A DNA stretch of 64,000 nucleotides from Cotesia glomerata (Eukaryota; Arthropoda; Insecta; Hymenoptera; Braconidae): assembly GCF_020080835.1 (NCBI RefSeq), contig NC_058163.1, forward strand, positions 4,313,318 to 4,377,317, written 5' to 3'. Below are positions 23,746 through 35,618 of the stretch, one piece after another. Within the stretch, counting starts at the first letter, position 1. Each line of letters begins with the position of its first letter. Under the pieces are notes generated by a model, which worked only from the letters and a program-made list of their open reading frames with translations, was not told the origin of the DNA and did no database searches. The translations under genes and the position numbers were made by a program.

Positions 23746-23985
23746 ATTCAAGGGAAACGTAAAAAAATTTGAGTTATCGAGTTTTTTACTTATCGAGAGT
23801 TTAAGTTAGAGAGGTTATAAGTAAAATTTTTAAATTAACGAGGTTTATCGATTGGAAACTTGAGTGTGAAAAAGATACATATAATTCAATAGAAATGACA
23901 TAGATTTTTATTTATTTATATATTTCTTTGAGTAAATTCAATTTTTCAAGAAAAAGTCAGTAATTTTCTTTTGTTTCATATATTT

Positions 23986-25170
23986 TCAATTTTCTACATC
24001 AATTATTCTTTCAATGTTATGTAAAGAAGAGAAAATTTCGTCGTTAATGTCTTCACAACCCTCAATGAATGCTCGTAAATCGTTGATAGCTTTCTTGGCA
24101 CTACCGATTGAGATTGGTGGATCTGGTGTTACATTATTCAGAAAATTTCCATTTTCTTCATCCTCAACATCGTCAGTGTTTATAACTGCGTCAATTATTT
24201 CTTGCTTCGTCAATGCCCCTGCGGTAGCAACTTCATCATCACATGTAATGTAATCGTCGAAACTTACACGGAAAAAAGTAAACTGTAATAAATAACAGTC
24301 GATTTATAATAAGTAATGATCAACTGCTAAAAATTACCATTTCAAACAGTAAAATCGTGATTTTACTATTCACTTTATAATATTTACCATTTAAACGTTA
24401 CAATTTACTCTTTACATGGAAGAAAATACTATTTCAAACAGTAATATTTGCTATGTAAATGTCTAAAATATTAAAGTATAATAATTAACAATTCAGACTT
24501 TGATATTTATCATTTCGTACCTAAAAAATGATCTTATGATATGTAAAAAGTATAAAATAAAGTTAGTAAATTTCTTATACAAGCAACGTCAATATTTACA
24601 AAGTAAAATGGTAAATTTTAAACGCAACGCTAAAAGTCAAACTGTAATTATTGACTTGCTTAGACTGGTAAAATGTATATTTTAAAAGTATAATTTTTAC
24701 TGTTTGAAATGTTAAATTCTCCCAGAGTGAGACTCCCTTCTCTTTTATCTGAGTTCCCCTTCTCCTCATAATATGGACTATATTGAAATGGCAATTTTTA
24801 CTGTTTGAAACTGTAATTTTTTAAGATAAAAGAGTCGTTATTTACTATAGTGACGGCTACTAATCACTTATTTTGGATATTAAATTTTAAATTGTGGCTT
24901 TTATACTTTCTACATTAAGTTCTGTAATATTTATATTTTTGCCACCCCGATGTCCGCTTTACTGTTTGAAACTATAAAAATTAACCGGAATCCGAGTGAA
25001 TATTACAGTTTACTTTTTTCCGTGTATTTGAGATTCCACAGGCTGGAACTCACTCGTTTATTTATTCCAAACGATATGATTATCTTCATCATCTTCAACG
25101 ATTTCCTCCAATGATGAAGGGAAACCACAGGACTTAAAGCATATGTTAAAGTATTCAATTTCCGTTTCAT
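23986..25170 (-). pseudogene. pogo/Tigger-like transposase C-terminus, interrupted
   Basis: The - strand reads NICFKSCGFPSSLEEIVED (from about 25160), then an in-frame stop after VWNK. After the MITE at 24267-25024 comes a frame ending LHNIERIIDVEN and a stop at 23986. The NCF-x-K-C-GF-like block, acidic stretch and closing helix are typical of Tigger/jerky-type DDE transposases. Removing the MITE and one TA rejoins the frame across the insertion site. The catalytic core is absent and a stop codon is present, so it is dead. Confidence 0.65.
24267..25024. mobile_element. 758-bp TIR element, family CACGGAAAAAAGTAAACTG (copy 2)
   Basis: Opposite orientation to 21354-22113 and nearly identical in length and order. 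TA flanks on both sides (24265-24266, 25025-25026). It is inserted in the pogo-like transposase remnant. The small + frame at 24500-24685 is not a gene. Confidence 0.9.
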
Positions 25171-25368
25171 TTTATATTTTTTGAACTCGTTTATTAATAT
25201 TTCTTACGTACAACGATAAGCGATTTAGTGAAAGACTAAAGTGAAAATCAATTAAGCTTTTGGCAAAACTTTTTGTTTGCATACATACTTAATACGATGA
25301 CTCAATGACGTTACTTTAAGTTATGGAGGTCACCAAAATATTATTTTAAGTTATCGAGGGAGCCAAGA

Positions 25369-25501
25369 AATTATTCTTGCCCCAAGAAAAATTTCTTGAG
25401 TCAAGAATTTATTCTCTTGACTCGAGAAAATCATTTTCTTCAAAATGGAATTCTTGATTCAAGAGTTTGGCTCTTGAGTCAAGTCAATTTTTTTATCAGT
25501 G
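25369..25501. mobile_element. Truncated MITE, right half of family CACTGATAAAAAAATT
   Basis: Matches the right half of 16395-16636 (CTTGACTCGAGAAAATCATT, then TTTTTTATCAGTG before TA). The left terminus is missing and the sequence starts abruptly after GAGGGAGCC. Confidence 0.75.
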
Positions 25502-25609
25502 TACTTTAAATAATAGAGGTTTCAAGCTGTGAAGGGAAGGGAATCAAAAAAATTTTTAAGTTACAGAGGTTTTGAACTTATCGAGGTTTGAGTTATCGAG
25601 ATTCTACTG

Positions 25610-26039
25610 TGTATATATTTTCATGCTTACGATATATTTGACCAATCACATTGAGGTAAAGTACTCAGTACTTGAACACTTATAAAAATGGAACCAATAC
25701 TTGAACAGACTTTTCGAATTGTTGTAATACAAAATCCGTATATTTATTATGAGTAATATGCGCATGTTATAATTATTCAATGATACAATAAATGATTTCG
25801 GTAAGTTTTTTCAATTATAAATCAAAACAATTATACTTTTGTTAACTTAAAAGTTAACATGTCAAGAATAGCCGATAGATGCTATTTTTTTCATGAAAAA
25901 GGTACTAAACCGTAAACCGAAAACTCAGTAAAAAAAACGGTATATCATCATTTTAAATAAATTGGCAACGGTTAAAAACTGATAAATAAAATTGGTAAAA
26001 ATATTTATTAATTAAATTGTTGATAATAAACATTATGAC
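25610..26039. other. Intergenic, nothing recognised
   Basis: AT-rich sequence between the pogo-like element and the palindromic repeat zone. No exon-like frame or repeat was identified. Confidence 0.5.
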
Positions 26040-26247
26040 AGTAGCGTACTCAAATGAAGGGTCGCAATGAGCGTATTATTAGGATGAGCTTATATCTTGA
26101 AAAATGTCAATAATTAAGAAATGACGTTGTATTTTGTCTATCAATGATATTTTCAACAATATAAGCTCATCCTAGAGTTACACTCATCGAGACCTTTCAT
26201 TTGAATACCCACACGAATTTTTTATATATTTTACAAATATGAAAAAT

Positions 26248-26322
<75 letters not shown>

Positions 26323-26326
<4 letters not shown>

Positions 26327-26769
26327 GTGTCCCAGAAGTAACGGACGCCATTGTAGCATCTGATAAACAAAATAATTCTGAGACGAAAAGTCCTTAGCCA
26401 TTTTTTAATCAAACGCATCGATAATTAATTATTAATTAAAATAACGTCCTTTTATGCGTTAGAGAGAGAGAGAGCACTAGTGTCAAGTCAAGTGCGTTCC
26501 AACGAAGACGCTTGCACGTGTTAATGTGTAAGTAAATATGTGTGACTACGTTAGCTATAGAAACTAGTTAGTCATATAGTTAGTTGTGTCTTTGTTTGGC
26601 ACATACTTGACTGGACACAGGCGCTCTTTCTCTAACAAATAAAGAGACGTTATTTTTAATTAATAATTAATTATCTATGCGGTTAATTGAAAAATGGCTC
26701 AGGACTTTTCGTCTCAGAATTATTTTTTTCATCAGATGCTACAATGGCGTCCGTGACTTTTGGGACACC

Positions 26770-26772
<3 letters not shown>
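26323..26772. mobile_element. 450-bp MITE with CAGAGTGTCCCAGAAGTAAC ends in a TA tract
   Basis: The ends CAGAGTGTCCCAGAAGTAAC and the complement of CAGGGTGTCCCAAAAGTCAC are flanked by TA within a (TA)n run. Inner arms continue (GGACGCCATTGTAGCATCTG). It shows a TA target and no transposase. Confidence 0.85.
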
Positions 26773-26810
<38 letters not shown>

Positions 26811-27033
26811 GAAAAAAGTCGTGTGCGTACTCAAATGAAAGGTCTCAATGAGCGTAACATCAGGAGGAGCTTATGTCGTCAAAAATGGCAATAATTAAGA
26901 AATTACCTTATATTTCGTACACTGATGATATTTTTAATGATATAAGCTCATCCTGGAGTTACACTCATCGAGAGCTTTCATTTGAATACCCACACGAATT
27001 TTTTATATATTTTATATATTCCACAAATATGAG

Positions 27034-27495
27034 GTTGGCAATAGCCTAATCGGCTCGGTACCTGCATTTCGAAAGAGTGGGACCAGGGTTCGATTCCGGC
27101 GCGCACCAATATTTTTCAATGATTATAAACTAAGAATATGTGCGTTTCATTGCCAGCCTCTGTACCGGTCGGGTTTTCTGTGGTTTTCCCATATAGTTAT
27201 GGAGGTAAAATGTCATTATAGAAATACCTCCAATCCTATTTAAGACCGTAATGCAAGTGCAGGTACTGATTATAACGCATAAGTCGGCCACAGTCGCAGC
27301 ACATGTGTGTCGGGCATGAAAGAAAAAATCCCGACATGCAGGGGGGTGGGGACGAAAAAGTGGTTGAGAGTTATAATGACGGGGTTGAGAGATTATATTG
27401 CGGAGAAAAAAGTGGAGAGACAATAATTCCCCACCCTCCCTTGTAAAACACTCTACAGTGATACAAGTAAAACCATCCTCAATTATAACCTCAAT
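27034..27495 (+). mobile_element. 462-bp tRNA-headed retroposon with perfect 19-bp TSD
   Basis: Flanked by identical 19-bp copies of TATATTCCACAAATATGAG (27015-27033 and 27496-27514). The head has an A-box-like AATAGCCTAATCGG and a B-box GGGTTCGATTCC, i.e. a Pol III promoter from a tRNA. The body is GC-richer than its surroundings (GCCAGCCTCTGTACCGGTCG, ACATGTGTGTCGGGCATG) and ends in CCTCAATTA without an A-tail. It is a SINE or SINE-like retroposon. Confidence 0.85.
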
Positions 27496-28099
27496 TATAT
27501 TCCACAAATATGAGAAATATCATACATATAAAATATATGGAAAAAATCGTGTGCATACTCAAATGAAAGTTCTCGATGAGAGTAATATCAAGATGAGTTT
27601 ATAGCTTCAAAAATGGCAATAACTAAGAAATGACGTTGTATTTTGTCTACTGCTGATATTTTTAACAATATAAGCTCATCCTAGAGTTACACTCATCGAG
27701 ACCTTTCATTTGAATACCCACACGAATTTTTCCACATATTTTATATATATGATATTTCTCATATTTATGGAATATATAAAATATATAAAAAAATTCGTGT
27801 AGGTACTCAAATAAAATTTTTTACTATATAAGCTCATCTTGATGTTACACTCTTCAAGACCTTTCATTTGAATACCCATATGGATTTTTTATATATTTTA
27901 TATATATGATATTTCTCATATTATTGAAATATATGAAATATATATATTCATATTTATGTATAAAAAAACTCGTGTGGGTATTTAAAAGGAAAGTCTCGAT
28001 GAGCGTAACATCAGGAAAAGCTTATATCTTAAAAAATGTCAAAAAAAAATTATTTGCATACTCAAATGTTTTTTTATCACTACAGATATCACCGAGTAT

Positions 28100-31000
28100 A
28101 ATCTGTAATGTTATCCGGTGTAATCTTGTTTTTTCCGTCAAGTTAAAAATAAAAATTTTCAGGTAAAATAATAATAAAGTTTACAATTAATCATTTATTC
28201 GTTATGCAATAATATCTACAATAAAAATACCACATCGTTTAAAAACAATTTTCGTTACAATTATACAGTAATTTTATATATATATTCATTTATTTATAAT
28301 AATAATATCATCATTATCATCATCATCATCTTAATCATCATCATCATCATATATCAACACATATTTATATACATACACATACCGGCATTAATATATGGAT
28401 TAATAAATATGTATACATATATAAATATAGCGTAGTTCGTCTTTCTATAAATAAATAATAATAAAATTAATAATAATTATCATATATATAATATATATTT
28501 TCGAAATAAGATGAAGCGTTGAACATTCACTTCGCAGTGAGAGTGAGAAAATACATTATTTTGTTTCTTTCGATTTAAATTCACATTTATTTCATACAGA
28601 GATGTTATTGTTTATTATTAATTATTATTAATATTAAAATTATCATTATCATAATTATTATTATTATCATTATCTGCATACATTGCAATAAGAGCTATCG
28701 TAGAGTTGTTTGATTTGAGAATCATAACCTACAATTACAATTATTATTCTTCTACAATTATTCTTGATCGGTAATCAATAATCGGTGAATTTAATATTAA
28801 ATACAACATAAATATATCCATACATATATTTACGGTTACAATATATAGAAAATACATATAACAATTATTTAAATGACTCACAATAAATCACTTGTCAATA
28901 TATATATATACTTCAATAATTAATTACATGATATTTTTATTATACACTTGTGTTTAAAGAAGATAAGGACTTTACGCTAGCTATCCAATTGATATAATTA
29001 CATCTTGTACATCTATTTCACGTGCCCAAAGTTCAAAAATCCGATTATAATAATAATAATCTTTATGATTTATTTCTTCTTTAGGTTATCAAGATCTTTT
29101 GAGGAACCGGCAAGAGAAAGAAGGTTATGTTTAATATAATAATATTACTTGGCTTTTTAAATGGACTCTCTGCAAACGTCTAAAACTTTAAAGTTGGTAA
29201 TTTATTTTATATTTATTTTATTTATTTATTTATTAGACTAATAAAACACATTCATTATATAAAAAGCGTTTGGACAGTGACAACAGCGCCAGTGCTTCGT
29301 TATCGAAGGCGACGATCCTTCCAATATTGACCAAGTACGTAAGTTATTAATATTACAATTAGTACTGTTTATTTATTAATATTTATTGTTTATTTTTTAT
29401 TATTTATTATTTATTTATTATTATTATATGACACTTTTATTTTCAATTTTTAAAAATTCTGTTAGAATATCAAAGCAAAGATAAAAAGTTCGATCGACGC
29501 GTTGAGTTTTTCAATTTTTATCTACGAAGAAGTCATTTTTTTTTTTTTTACTTTTAAAATCGATCGATTGAGATTATCCGAATTGAGCGGAATATTGCTG
29601 TAGAATTTTTAGTAGTTTTTTATTTGATATGTTCAGATTAAATTTAGGTGATTTTTGAGGTTAATACTGACTGGGATTTTTTTGGTTTTTTTTTGTGCGC
29701 AATTTTAATTAAAAAAAAAAAAAAAAATACACTAGCCAGGAATCGAACCCTGTCCTTTCCGAGTATAAGTTTTTTTAACCGCGCTCCGCGCTACAGTAAA
29801 CAGTTTGAGGGTCAACGTAGAGAAAAAATTCAAACGGTTTTAAAAAATTTGGATAAAAATGAACCAAAAAAAGCCCAGTGTATAAAAAAATCTAAAAAAT
29901 TAAAGACCAGGGCTGGACATTTAACATTTGGCTCGTGCAATTTATCAGCGTGTACACATATTTGGCATAACATCGAATAATAAACATCAATTAGTTCTCT
30001 ATGGTCGCTTATCATCCACATATATATTAAATATATATTTACTTGCTGCTATGGTGTACCACACAAAAATATTAACATCAATATATATTCACATGAAAAA
30101 TTTATAAGTAAGAAAATATTGTCCAGCCCTTGAGAAATAAGAGAGAGAGACTATTATTAATTTATTTTTTATAAATATTAATACTTTTATTATTATTGTT
30201 GAAGTTCAATCACACGCATAATAATAATTGTTATTATTATTATAATTATTATTGTTACAATTACTTTTTTTAATGAAGCTATGGGCTAATAAAGATTCGC
30301 CACTTAAATTACAATAAATATATAGCACCGAGGTACTTTGTTTTATATATTTTGTGTATTTTCGTATTTTGATTGAGAGCTGCAGCCACAAATGTTAGTT
30401 TTGTTTAAGAGTAATTAACCAGCTATTTATTTTTATCTATAATTAGATTTTTAGATTTTAATAAATACTTTATTTGATTATTCAAAGGATAAACGATTCG
30501 TATAATAATTAATTATAAATCAATCATTTTTATACACTTTATTGCATACTACATGCGTCCGTAATTTTCTCTGGCGGATTTTTAAATTTTGTCTAATGCA
30601 AGAAGAGATTACTTCATGGCTTGTTTATTTTACAAAGAAATCAAACTAAATTATAATTAATTATTCAGATCAAAATTAGAATTTCTGCCGATTGCATTAA
30701 GGAGAGGCGATGTCGGGAATGACTATCTGCGTTTACCAAGAAGTAATTCTGCTTTCTATGAAAATTCTTTCCTCCGAATATTTTTCGCAGAAAAAAAGAA
30801 ATATTTGATCGAAATAAAATTTCTTGGTTCAAATACATAAGATATTTGGATATGGCCAAATAAATATTCATTTCTGGTAAATATGTAATATATTTGAGCC
30901 ATTTAGTTGCGTAAAATAAATAGTTTATTCATGGTAAAGATATGGTTTATTTGTGGTAAATAAATCATAGTTAACGAAAATAATGAGTTTTTAAAATTTA

Positions 31001-31213
31001 TTATAACATTAAAGTCAGCTGTCACTTGATCAATTTTTAATTTTATTTAACAAATAAATTAATTCTAAAAAATTATTTTTTAAAAATTGCATTTTTAATT
31101 TTTAAAAATTTCTACATGTCAATTTTTTTTCTTATTTTTTTTTGTCATAATTTATTTATTAACAAAAGTTCTAAAAATTATTAAATATCTGCTAAATTAA
31201 TTTTATTAATTTT
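28100..31213. other. AT-rich intergenic or long 3' UTR; no firm gene
   Basis: Mostly TTATTA/ATAATA simple-sequence DNA. Two short exon-like islands stand out: 29094-29141 (after a good pyrimidine tract and AG) and about 29270-29337 (ending in TAC|GTAAGT). Neither could be linked to a coding chain. Confidence 0.4.
29720..29805 (-). repeat. tRNA-derived fragment
   Basis: The - strand carries GGGTTCGATTCC (B box) followed by a T-rich run that could terminate Pol III. The 5' part is degenerate. It resembles 38089-38165 in layout, including the trailing GAGGGTCA/AAGGGTCA. Confidence 0.5.
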
Positions 31214-31471
31214 AACCGGTGACGTTAGCCGAGTCGTCTAAGGCGCATGGCCTATAGAGAACTCGGACTAACTTACCGGCCAGGCGTGGGTTCGAATCCC
31301 AAGCTGGTCTTAGAAACCAACTTGCTTGATATTCGGCCCTTGCCGCGTAGGTTAAGATTTACACAATCCAAAAAGACCCCAACGTACCACTCCCAACAGT
31401 TAAAGTCGGCGATATGACCTCAGCAGTTAAAACCTAAATAATAATTAATAAAAAAAAAAAAAAAAAAAAAA
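31214..31471 (+). mobile_element. 258-bp tRNA-derived SINE with A-tail
   Basis: The A box TTAGCCGAGTCGTCTAAGG and B box GGGTTCGAATCCC resemble class II tRNA (Leu/Ser type). A tRNA-unrelated body and a run of more than 20 A follow. Flanks TTTATTAATTTT and TTTATCAATTTT (31202-31213, 31472-31483) are a 12-bp duplication with one mismatch. Confidence 0.85.
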
Positions 31472-31483
31472 TTTATCAATTTT

Positions 31484-32683
31484 CAGAAATTACAATGGCT
31501 TTATATGAAAAAAAAAACAAAAGTTATTTTTTATTCTTTTAGTTGAATAATGAAATATTTTCCGTGTCTTCTATTGAATGAAAGTGTGAATTGTAGCTTA
31601 AGGATAATTTAGATTTGTTTTCGTAAAATATAATATTTTAAACACTTTACCATATAGATTAGGTATGACTTTTTCTAATCCTCAATTAATGAATAGTTAT
31701 TAATTAATATTATTTATACAACTACTATTATGTATGCAAATAAATTATTTTTTGAAACGTTCAAGTTTTGTTTTCAACGTTCAAGTGACGTCATGAGAGC
31801 AGAAGTTGAGAGTTTTAGTGCCAAAGATGTCGTTGTTTTGGACAAACTTAGCATCTTTACCACAAACAAATGATATATTTCTGACAAATAATAAAATAAT
31901 TCGAGTCAACTGTTATATTTACTTATACCAAATGTATATAGTTTTCATAAAGAAATATTTAAAAAAACGACTCAATTAAATTGATTTATTTGAGACAAAT
32001 AATTCTTTTTTTCTGTTTAAGTTTTGCTAATAACTTCGCCCGGTTTCGGTGCGCGCACTTTGTATCGGCTATAACTCCAAAAGTAATTGATCAATTGAAC
32101 TGGTTTTTTTTTTTAAACTCATCTTAGTACATTGACCTTTAGATCCTTGCAACAAATTAGGACTTAAATCCTTCACTGATAATAATAATCAAGCTTGAAT
32201 GGAAATTCTGACTAAAAAATCAAAAACGGAAAAATGATATTTAAGTCAGAATTAAAATTTTAAACTTTGGAAATAACTTGCCGCAAAATCCGCCCGAGGT
32301 CGAACAAAAGGATGCTGATGCATGTAATGGATTTCTACCTTAAAGAATAGAAATATAACATATTTCTCTCTCTCTTTCTCTCAACTGATTACTTGATTAA
32401 TTGTCTTTTGATTCACAGAGATCTCTTAATGTTTGATTGATGATAATTAATATTTAAAATATTAATATCAATTGGCACAAAATAGTTATTGTTTAATTTT
32501 TATTGTGCGTGAACATAAGTCGTAATTGCCTTATTATTAATTTAATTAATCAATATTATTTAAAAAATTACCCTTGATTACATTTTTACATTTGATTTTC
32601 AGACTGAAGTTCAGAGTAGAAGTTTTACTTTTATGTTTATTATAATTATGCTTTTATTATTATTAATTATTATTATTATTATA

Positions 32684-32716
<33 letters not shown>

Positions 32717-32870
32717 TGTGTATGCAGTTGAGAATTAGTGCGCTTTCAGTCATACATTTATTACATCACTCAGAACGGATTTAGATATTATACATAATAC
32801 AGTAACGTTAAAACGACGGAGACTTTTTTTGTTGGTAAATTTTTTAATTTTTATTCTAATGATTGATTCA
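31484..32870. other. Intergenic, AT-rich
   Basis: No coding or element structure recognised. A long (TTA)n/(ATT)n tract lies near 32640-32715. Confidence 0.4.
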
Positions 32871-34040
32871 TCAGACAATTGATAAAAAAAATTCTATTAG
32901 GCCATTACAAATTATATTTTTAATTGAGAAATTTTTATCTCAATTATTCAAGTATTTTTTTTTTTAATTAACAAAAATAATTAATTTTACTAACAAAAAA
33001 ATTAGTTGCAAATTTTTTAAATAAAAATTAAATTTTTAGTTTTTAATTCTTTTTAAAGAATTAAAATAAAAAAAAATTTTTTTTTTTTGTTAGATTTATG
33101 TAAAAAAAATTTTTTTAAATAATTTTTAATCTTAAAATTTATTAACAATTTATTTTATATTTAAAAACCTAAACTTTCGAGAAGAGAGTAACTAAGTAAC
33201 GAGAAAAATTAGCGACCATGCGCCACCTATCGGAATATTTCCAAACTATCTATTAAAAAAATTAACTGGCCAAATAAAAAAAATTTTTGAAATAAAATTA
33301 AAAAAAAACTTAAATCTCAATTATTTAAGGAATTTTTTTTAAATGTTAACAAAAATAATTAATTTTACTTTAAGAAAAAAATTAGTTGCAAATTGTTGAA
33401 ATAAAAATTGAATTTTTAAATTTTTTTAAAGAATTCAAATTAAAAAAACATTTTTTTTGCTAAATTTTTGTAAAAAAAATGTTTTAAATAATTTTTAATT
33501 AAAAATTTCCTAACAATTTATGTTATATTTTTTTTAATTATATATTTTAAAACTGAACTTTCCAGTAGCGAAAAAAATTAGCGACCATGTGCCACCTATT
33601 GGAAAATTTCCAAACTATTAAAAAAAATTAAAACTGGCCAAATAAGAAAATTATTTGATAAATTTTTAAAATATAATTTATAAAAAATTTTAATCTCAAT
33701 TATTAAATGATTTTTTTATAATTAACAAAAATTATTAATTTTATTCTATTAAAAAAAGTAGTTGCAAATTTTTTAAATAAAAATTGAATTAAAAAAAATT
33801 TTTTTTTCTTAAATTTTTGTAAAAAAAATTTTTTTAAATAATTTTAAATTTCAAAATTTATCAATAATTTATTATACATTTTTTTTTAATTAAAAAAAAA
33901 ATAAAATACTTATATTTAAAAAATAAACTCTCTAGAAACGAGAAAAATTAACGACCATGCGCCACCTATCGGAAAATTTCCAAACTATTTTAAAAAAAAT
34001 TAAAATTGGCCATATAAGAAAATTTTTTCACAAATTTTAA
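32870..34040. repeat. Three tandem units of about 370 bp
   Basis: The marker GCGACCATGCGCCACCTATC occurs at about 33211, 33580 and 33951, each followed by TTTCCAAACTAT and an AACTGGCCA/AATTGGCCA block. Between markers, AT-rich sequence (TTAATTGAGAAATTTTTATC-like, ATTAGTTGCAAATT) also repeats. Confidence 0.8.
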
Positions 34041-35618
34041 AAATGATAAAAAAAATCTCCGTAGTTTAACAATTAGACTACCTAGTTCTAAATATTTACA
34101 TCAATTCCTTGTAGAGATAGCTATTACAGTTCGAAAGATACAGACCCGTTATAACTAAAATTCACATACACTTATCACAATCCCAATTAATAATCATAAT
34201 TTTTTTTTTTATTATTTACAATTACGTCATATAATAAAAACAATAAAGAAAGCATAAACAAAGGTAGGCAGTGAAAAATAAATGGGAAAAAAAGTTAATA
34301 ATCTTTGGCACGGGATAGATCAGAAATGTTTAGAGTTTTAGTCAATAACTGTTTCTTCATTTTAAAATTATTTATTTATTATTATTATTATTTAATTAAA
34401 ACTTTCTTATCTACTTTTATTCATTTAAAGTCAACGATTAAGTTACCAGATACAAGGCACTTGGCTTATGTACAAGATTCTAGTCAGTGGCTCATTTAAT
34501 ACTCAAATTTGCTACTCAAATTTATTTGGTAGTCTACTTTTGTTTCTTCATTATATTTTTAAGTAGAAAAAAGACCCTCGTCTTTGTGAATACAATTCAT
34601 AGAAGAAAATAGTAATAATATAGAATAATATATTCGATACTATTTAAATATATATATATATATATTTATTTTTATAATTATTGTAATTAGTAATATTTAT
34701 ATTTGGTGATTATTGTATGTTCATTTTTGAGTAATCATTTGTGGATTAAACGTCTTTTAGGGTTGATTGACTTTAGTCAGAGTATCCATTTATTATTTAA
34801 ATAATTAAATAATATTAATGGATTAATTAGTCCGGTAAAATATTGATTAAATAATTAAATTGTCAGTTTTTAAATTTTAATTCAAAGGACTTGAACAGGA
34901 TTGATATTGTGATCCAGTGCCAGAATTTGTCCGGTTAAGTTTCCAAAATATTTAAATATAATGTTATTAGATATCATAAAACTACTTCGAACCTATAATC
35001 ACTTATTACAACTCACTCTTACATCAATATAATATTTACAATTTTACTTTATACTGTATTAATATTATTATTATTGTTGTTATTGTTATAATAATAATTA
35101 TTAATAATTTAAATATCAGTATATACTAGAGAAAATGTGGCCGCAATGTGATAAATAATCGGCGTTAATACTGATTCGTTGATTAAAAGCCGCTTTTTTG
35201 GATTCTGATTGTAATTAGCCAGCACATTGCGTCCAAATAAATTTACTGAACGGATCAAGTTACATTATGCATTACAGTTTTTTTTATTAAACACAACAAC
35301 TTAATTTAATAAAATAAATAGAACTAATTAATAAATGTAATGCATAATTAAGGTACTTTTAAAGAACTAAAACCAGCTGTAGTATTAAAAAAATCTATAT
35401 GTAATACTAATTAGTATTGCTTATAAACATTTTTTGTTTTTGAGCGATAGTTTTTAGTGTAAGCTTAATTTTGAGCAAATTAGTTCTAAAAACACTAGTT
35501 GAGCAGTCAAATAAATAAATAATAAGCTAGCAGTGCCGGGTTTTTATAACTCTGAGAAAATGGCGGAAGCCGTCAAAATGTCGGCCTGCGCGCGCACGCT
35601 AACCTACTCGGTGTTTCT
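34041..35618. other. Intergenic, AT-rich
   Basis: No gene recognised. The longest frame (34305-34499) is low-complexity and lacks splice support. A GC-richer edge with GAAAATGGCGGAAGCCGTC lies at 35558-35610. Confidence 0.4.

Larger units (their letters stand above)
18984..25609. mobile_element. pogo/Tigger-like DNA transposon, broken by nested insertions
   Basis: The left end CAGTAGAACCTCGATAAGTT and the right end (complement CAGTAGAATCTCGATAACTC) match the terminal type of pogo/Tigger elements. TA precedes the left end, while the right flank reads TGTA. Degenerate AGTTATCGAG-type motifs recur near 23770-23850 and 25345-25365. The remnant transposase C-terminus is at 23986-25170 (- strand). 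Other sequence in between is later insertions: a LINE in a palindromic element, a GAGCTC repeat and several MITEs. Confidence 0.7.
26040..28060. repeat. Palindromic repeat family CATTTGAATACCCACACG, cluster
   Basis: Repeated inverted units link TAAGCTCATCCT, GAGACCTTTCATTTGA, CCCACACGAATTTTT and a (TA)-rich hinge. Arms occur near 26050-26250, 26800-27010, 27520-27790 and 27800-28060. Single units are also at 12360-12990 and 56970-57210. The cluster is broken by a MITE at 26323 and a SINE at 27034. Confidence 0.75.

Noticed and set aside
26220..26330. Tyr/Ile-rich 73-codon frame on the - strand
   Set aside because: Translation of a (TA)n microsatellite.
31214..31300. A functional Leu/Ser-type tRNA gene
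   Set aside because: It has A and B boxes but is followed by a long unrelated body, an A-tail and a target duplication, so it is a SINE.
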